DNA of 64,000 nt. Origin: Isoetes taiwanensis. Taxonomy: Eukaryota; Streptophyta; Lycopodiopsida; Isoetales; Isoetaceae. The notes below the pieces were generated by a model. It did not search any database, was not told where the DNA came from, and saw only the letters and a list, made by a program, of their open reading frames with translations. A program made the position numbers and the translations under genes. The stretch lies in assembly GCA_021234155.1 (NCBI GenBank), contig JAJEKV010000168.1:489352-553351 (forward strand). The letters are read 5' to 3'. Positions 61,401 through 64,000 of this stretch are shown here, one piece after another; position 1 is the stretch's first letter; each line of letters opens with the position of its first letter.

Positions 61401-62455
61401 AAGAGTCATGGAAATTAATGTACAATGACTTTAAGTTTCTTGAGGATGCTCATGGCCGTTACATTGAGTAAGTATTTTGTGTTTTTTCTTTTTTAATGGC
61501 CACGTAATTCTTTTGAAAGTGTTCTTGATATCTACAGATTCCTCCAACGCGCAAGCAAGACTCATCACCCTGATTTGGACCATTGTGATGAAGCCACGAA
61601 AAGAAATCCAGTGAAGGTGTATGAGTTTATTAACAAGGATTTGTATGAAACATTTGTTGAATATTACAAGAAGTTATCTCCATTTAAAGATGATGAGGAT
61701 GTTGACAAATGACACTTATTTCTTGCTATTATCAACCAACCTGCCAGTGATGATGTATGGTACCAGCGGAAAAATCTTGGAATCCATAATCTTGGGCTGC
61801 TTGGAAATGTTTGTACGAAGATTGCAGGTATTTTGTAGTGTCCCTTTTTTTCTTACTACTCTTGGACATAGTTTTTTACTGATTTTTGCTATTTTTTATA
61901 GGTTTTCCAGTAATTGCGTCATTATGGAATTTCTCGTGGCTGTATCATGGGAATTCCACATGAATACTTAAAGGACTTGACAGGACATAGCAGAACAGAG
62001 ACCTTAAAAAAATATGATAGAAGTGGAGATGTTCAAATGAGAGCTATGCAGCAAGCTCTAGTTATTGGTGGAAGAACTGAAAGTTACGAAGAGTCTTTGA
62101 AGAAGATGAGGCAATTGGATGAGAAGGTTGTGAAGTAGTATATAGTTATAGTATATTATTGGTTTGGACTTCTTTTCTTATAATTATGCATGCAGGTTCA
62201 CCAAAATAACACTGCTACGATTACTCAATATGACGCTGCTGCATTTGACTAAGGAAACAGTACTGTAGCACCTCCAAACCAAGGAAATAGTATTGTACCA
62301 CCTCCAAATGTGATCAATTTAGCAGCTGTAGTAGTGGACACGCCTTCAAAAATAAATGCTGATAAGGTAAACAATGGATCTACAGAAAATAATGCAACAA
62401 TCATTCCTCAAATTCTAGTGGTTGAAAACTGTTCTAAAAAGCCTGTAGTGTGCTG
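58415..62455 (+). pseudogene. Crypton/DUF3504-like tyrosine recombinase gene, spliced and broken
   Basis: Exon-like pieces on one strand with matching phases. 58415-58703 opens MATSNRSNSGVAIGHG and holds a duplicated ISRNA..IMP segment; 58780-58835 is Lys-rich and ends in a stop. 59053-59194 and 59262-59385 (REIKFFIHQV.KEDGSLYS, TVKTMLFSFGRLINEAREAQ) resemble the recombinase core-binding domain. 59564-59773 has REAWLAEDVYITSKKCAKAS. After an LTR-like insert come FFIRVRKESWKLMYNDFKFL, then FLQRASKTHHPDLDHC.., VWYQRKNLGIHNLG (to 61827), then GISRGCIMGIPHEYLKDLTG continuing HSRTETLKKYDRSG. 62196-62455 is a low-complexity tail (GNSTVAPPN repeat). The family cuts and rejoins DNA through the last Tyr. 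Stops (59100, 59167, 61710) and a frameshift near 61920 make it inactive. Assignment is by motif order, not by search. Confidence 0.6.
59774..61341 (-). mobile_element. LTR-like insert (possible solo LTR)
   Basis: The block interrupts the recombinase gene. Read on the minus strand it begins TGTGACGCTCCC, a common start for plant Gypsy-type LTRs, and ends ..GGCTACA; the plus strand shows TGTAGCC at 59774 and GGGAGCGTCACA at 61330-61341. Length is about 1.57 kb. No internal gag/pol, primer site or second LTR is seen, so a solo LTR is the simplest reading. Flanking pentamers (ACCCA and AGGAC) do not match, so a target-site duplication is not confirmed. It contains a short telomere-type CCCTAACCCTA near 59950. 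Confidence 0.4.
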
Positions 62456-63488
62456 AATTTCGGTGAAGATGCAGCTCAATGTGCAGCCAATGTTTTACAA
62501 AAGTTGCAGAATGTTGATGCCAAAAGACCTCTACTTTTAATATGTTGCAACATTAATAATTTTAGCTGTTAGGCCTATGGATTGAAGCTGATACAGATTT
62601 TAAATTGTACATAATTGATACTGATTACATGTTGATATTGATTACATGTTTTAACATGTTTTAAATTGTGAATGCTGGTTAAGTGAAATCTTGTGCCAAT
62701 CTTAGTTTCAATATAAATTTACATTGTTTCTTCAAGTATTTAATTGTCCTGATATTGAACCAAGATCTTGATTATCAAGATCTTGGAGAATCTTGATAAC
62801 TAATTATCGGTTACTCTTCTAATAACGATCACGCCAAAAAAAGGACTCTCCCTTTCCATACAAGAGTTCGATAAGGTTTTTTACCTCTATGTCATACCGC
62901 TACTCTCTTTTGATTCCATGCATCAGGCTTTATTCCATGCCTCAAGCTCATGCACCTGCATTTTCGTTGGTCGGCTCGATCTTATTTATAATTTGCATGG
63001 AACAGTCTTGCATCTGGTGAATAAATTATGCACCTCATAGCAGAAGTTATATCATGCCAACAAATTTTAAATAGTAAACTACCTGTTGTTCTGAAGGAGA
63101 GGTAGCTGACAGGAATAATATGATATGATAAGGGTTTGTAGCAGGTTGGCTTCATAATGCCAATGTACTATTGGAACAAAGAACAAGAAGCTTTTGGTCA
63201 TGATTCGCGCATAGTTGCACCGGATCATGTTCCTATGCTGCAACGGAATGGAACAAACGGCGGAACGAAACAGGTTCCAAAATAGTAAGTGAAACAAAAT
63301 TTTAATATCATATACATTATACATTATATTACCAGTTAAAGTCTGACCTAGCTTACATTAGTAGGTAGGAGCAGCATAATATCAGTAGGTAGGAGCAGCA
63401 TAATATGTTGATACATTAGGAAAAAAGTTTGATAACTAGAGTCGTTAGTTAGATATTAGTTACAAAATTTTAGAACTTGATGCCATCA
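62456..63488. other. Non-coding stretch
   Basis: AT-rich. A small palindrome AAGATCTTGATTATCAAGAT lies near 62762-62785, and a 24-bp tandem pair GTAGGTAGGAGCAGCATAAT at 63362-63410. No gene is supported; the minus frame at 63079-63324 is not accepted. Confidence 0.4.
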
Positions 63489-63840
63489 TTTATCATCTTC
63501 GAAATCAGATTCTTCATCTTCTTCTGACACTCACACATCTTTTTCTTCAGTTTCATCATCTGCTGCTTCTTGCATCTCGAAATGGTCATCATTATTGTCC
63601 TTTTCTTCAGTCTCTTAATCTGGATATGCGTACTCCTCAATATCTACTACAACAGTAGATGAAGAAGCTACATCACATGCACGTGATCGTGATCTAGTGT
63701 GACGAACATCTGCCTCCATTTCATTATATGAAAGAGAATACACATCTCTATCTGCTGGGCTAATTATACGAAGCTTATCAGTAGCAGTTTTCGTTATATC
63801 AATCTTGTCAATATTAACTTGGTTTGCATTGGTTCGTGTG
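63489..63840 (-). pseudogene. Acidic C-terminal coding remnant
   Basis: The minus strand encodes TKTATDKLRIISPADRDVYS, an Arg/Ser patch and then a very acidic tail (ETEEKDNNDD, SEEDEESDFEDD), interrupted by stops near 63614 and 63529. The frame has no visible 5' part because the coiled-coil LINE copy begins at about 63830. Family unknown. Confidence 0.35.
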
Positions 63841-64000
63841 CATAATGCCAGTGGCAACCCTCTTTTTCTGGCCGCCTGTTATTTCCCTCACGCAGAGAAC
63901 ACCTTCTATCGCAGCCACCCCGATGCGGATAGGATGGACCCTTACGTCGATCTATATGATGACATACGCCAGCACCGGCCAGCTGGGTAGGGTCGCCCTT
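63825..64000 (+). mobile_element. 5'-truncated copy of the coiled-coil LINE (runs off the window)
   Basis: Encodes VRVHNASGNPLFLAACYFPH, then DADRMDPYVDLYDDIRQ, matching the endonuclease of the LINE at about 50950-51120 (CYFPHAESNFY, PYVDLYDDIQ) at both protein and DNA level (CGATCTATATGATGACATAC shared). Similarity begins abruptly inside the endonuclease, as expected of incomplete reverse transcription. A stop at 63988 already breaks it. The rest lies beyond 64000. Confidence 0.75.

Overview
This is a eukaryotic nuclear window, most likely from a land plant with a large, repeat-rich genome; a fern or other seed-free plant would fit. The plant call rests on an intact heptahelical (PAQR/HHP) gene with plant-type GT..AG introns, a PLS-type PPR pseudogene, a plant L1 LINE with a DUF4283-like ORF1 and zf-RVT tail, and a plant-like Helitron helicase. 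The Penelope-like reverse transcriptase and the Crypton-like recombinase argue mildly against a flowering plant. The species cannot be fixed from the sequence. Nothing bacterial or organellar is seen: no operons, CRISPR array or rRNA.

Layout: 1-3.2 kb is non-coding repeat with a recurring CACGCCGTG motif. 3.2-8.3 kb holds two small hypothetical ORFs, an array of AGGAATATTCCT palindromes, a Harbinger/Tourist-like element and a CCACAC array. 8.4-14.96 kb is dominated by a minus-strand two-ORF Penelope-like retroelement relic (11.0-14.4 kb), with an exact 50-bp direct repeat at both sides, each copy close to a CA/GT-rich array. 15-20.6 kb shows exon-like pieces on both strands that I cannot name. 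22.0-22.5 kb is a coiled-coil coding remnant. 23.5-26.3 kb is a decayed Helitron. 26.7-27.0 kb is a tandem of three tRNA-like (SINE-head) units. 28.2-30.5 kb is the intact three-exon HHP gene (minus). 30.6-31.8 kb is a retroposon with a 15-bp target-site duplication. 36.2-37.1 kb is a PPR pseudogene. 38.9-43.7 kb is a degenerate duplicated repeat block with two long TC arrays.

45.5-56.9 kb is one L1 retrotransposon (minus strand) bounded by a 15-bp target-site duplication and split by a second, unrelated LINE on the plus strand (48.6-54.2 kb). That second LINE has a coiled-coil plus RRM-like ORF1 and an EN-RT-CCHC ORF2. The L1 itself appears to lie beside or inside an intron of an unrecognised minus-strand gene (exon-like pieces at 57.2-57.8 kb). 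58.4-62.5 kb is a broken, intron-containing gene for a DUF3504/Crypton-like tyrosine recombinase, interrupted by an LTR-like insert. The right edge (63.8-64.0 kb) begins a 5'-truncated second copy of the coiled-coil LINE family.

The only gene I would call intact and functional is the HHP gene. Nearly everything else is transposable element or decayed coding sequence, so the interest lies in which element families are present and how they are nested.
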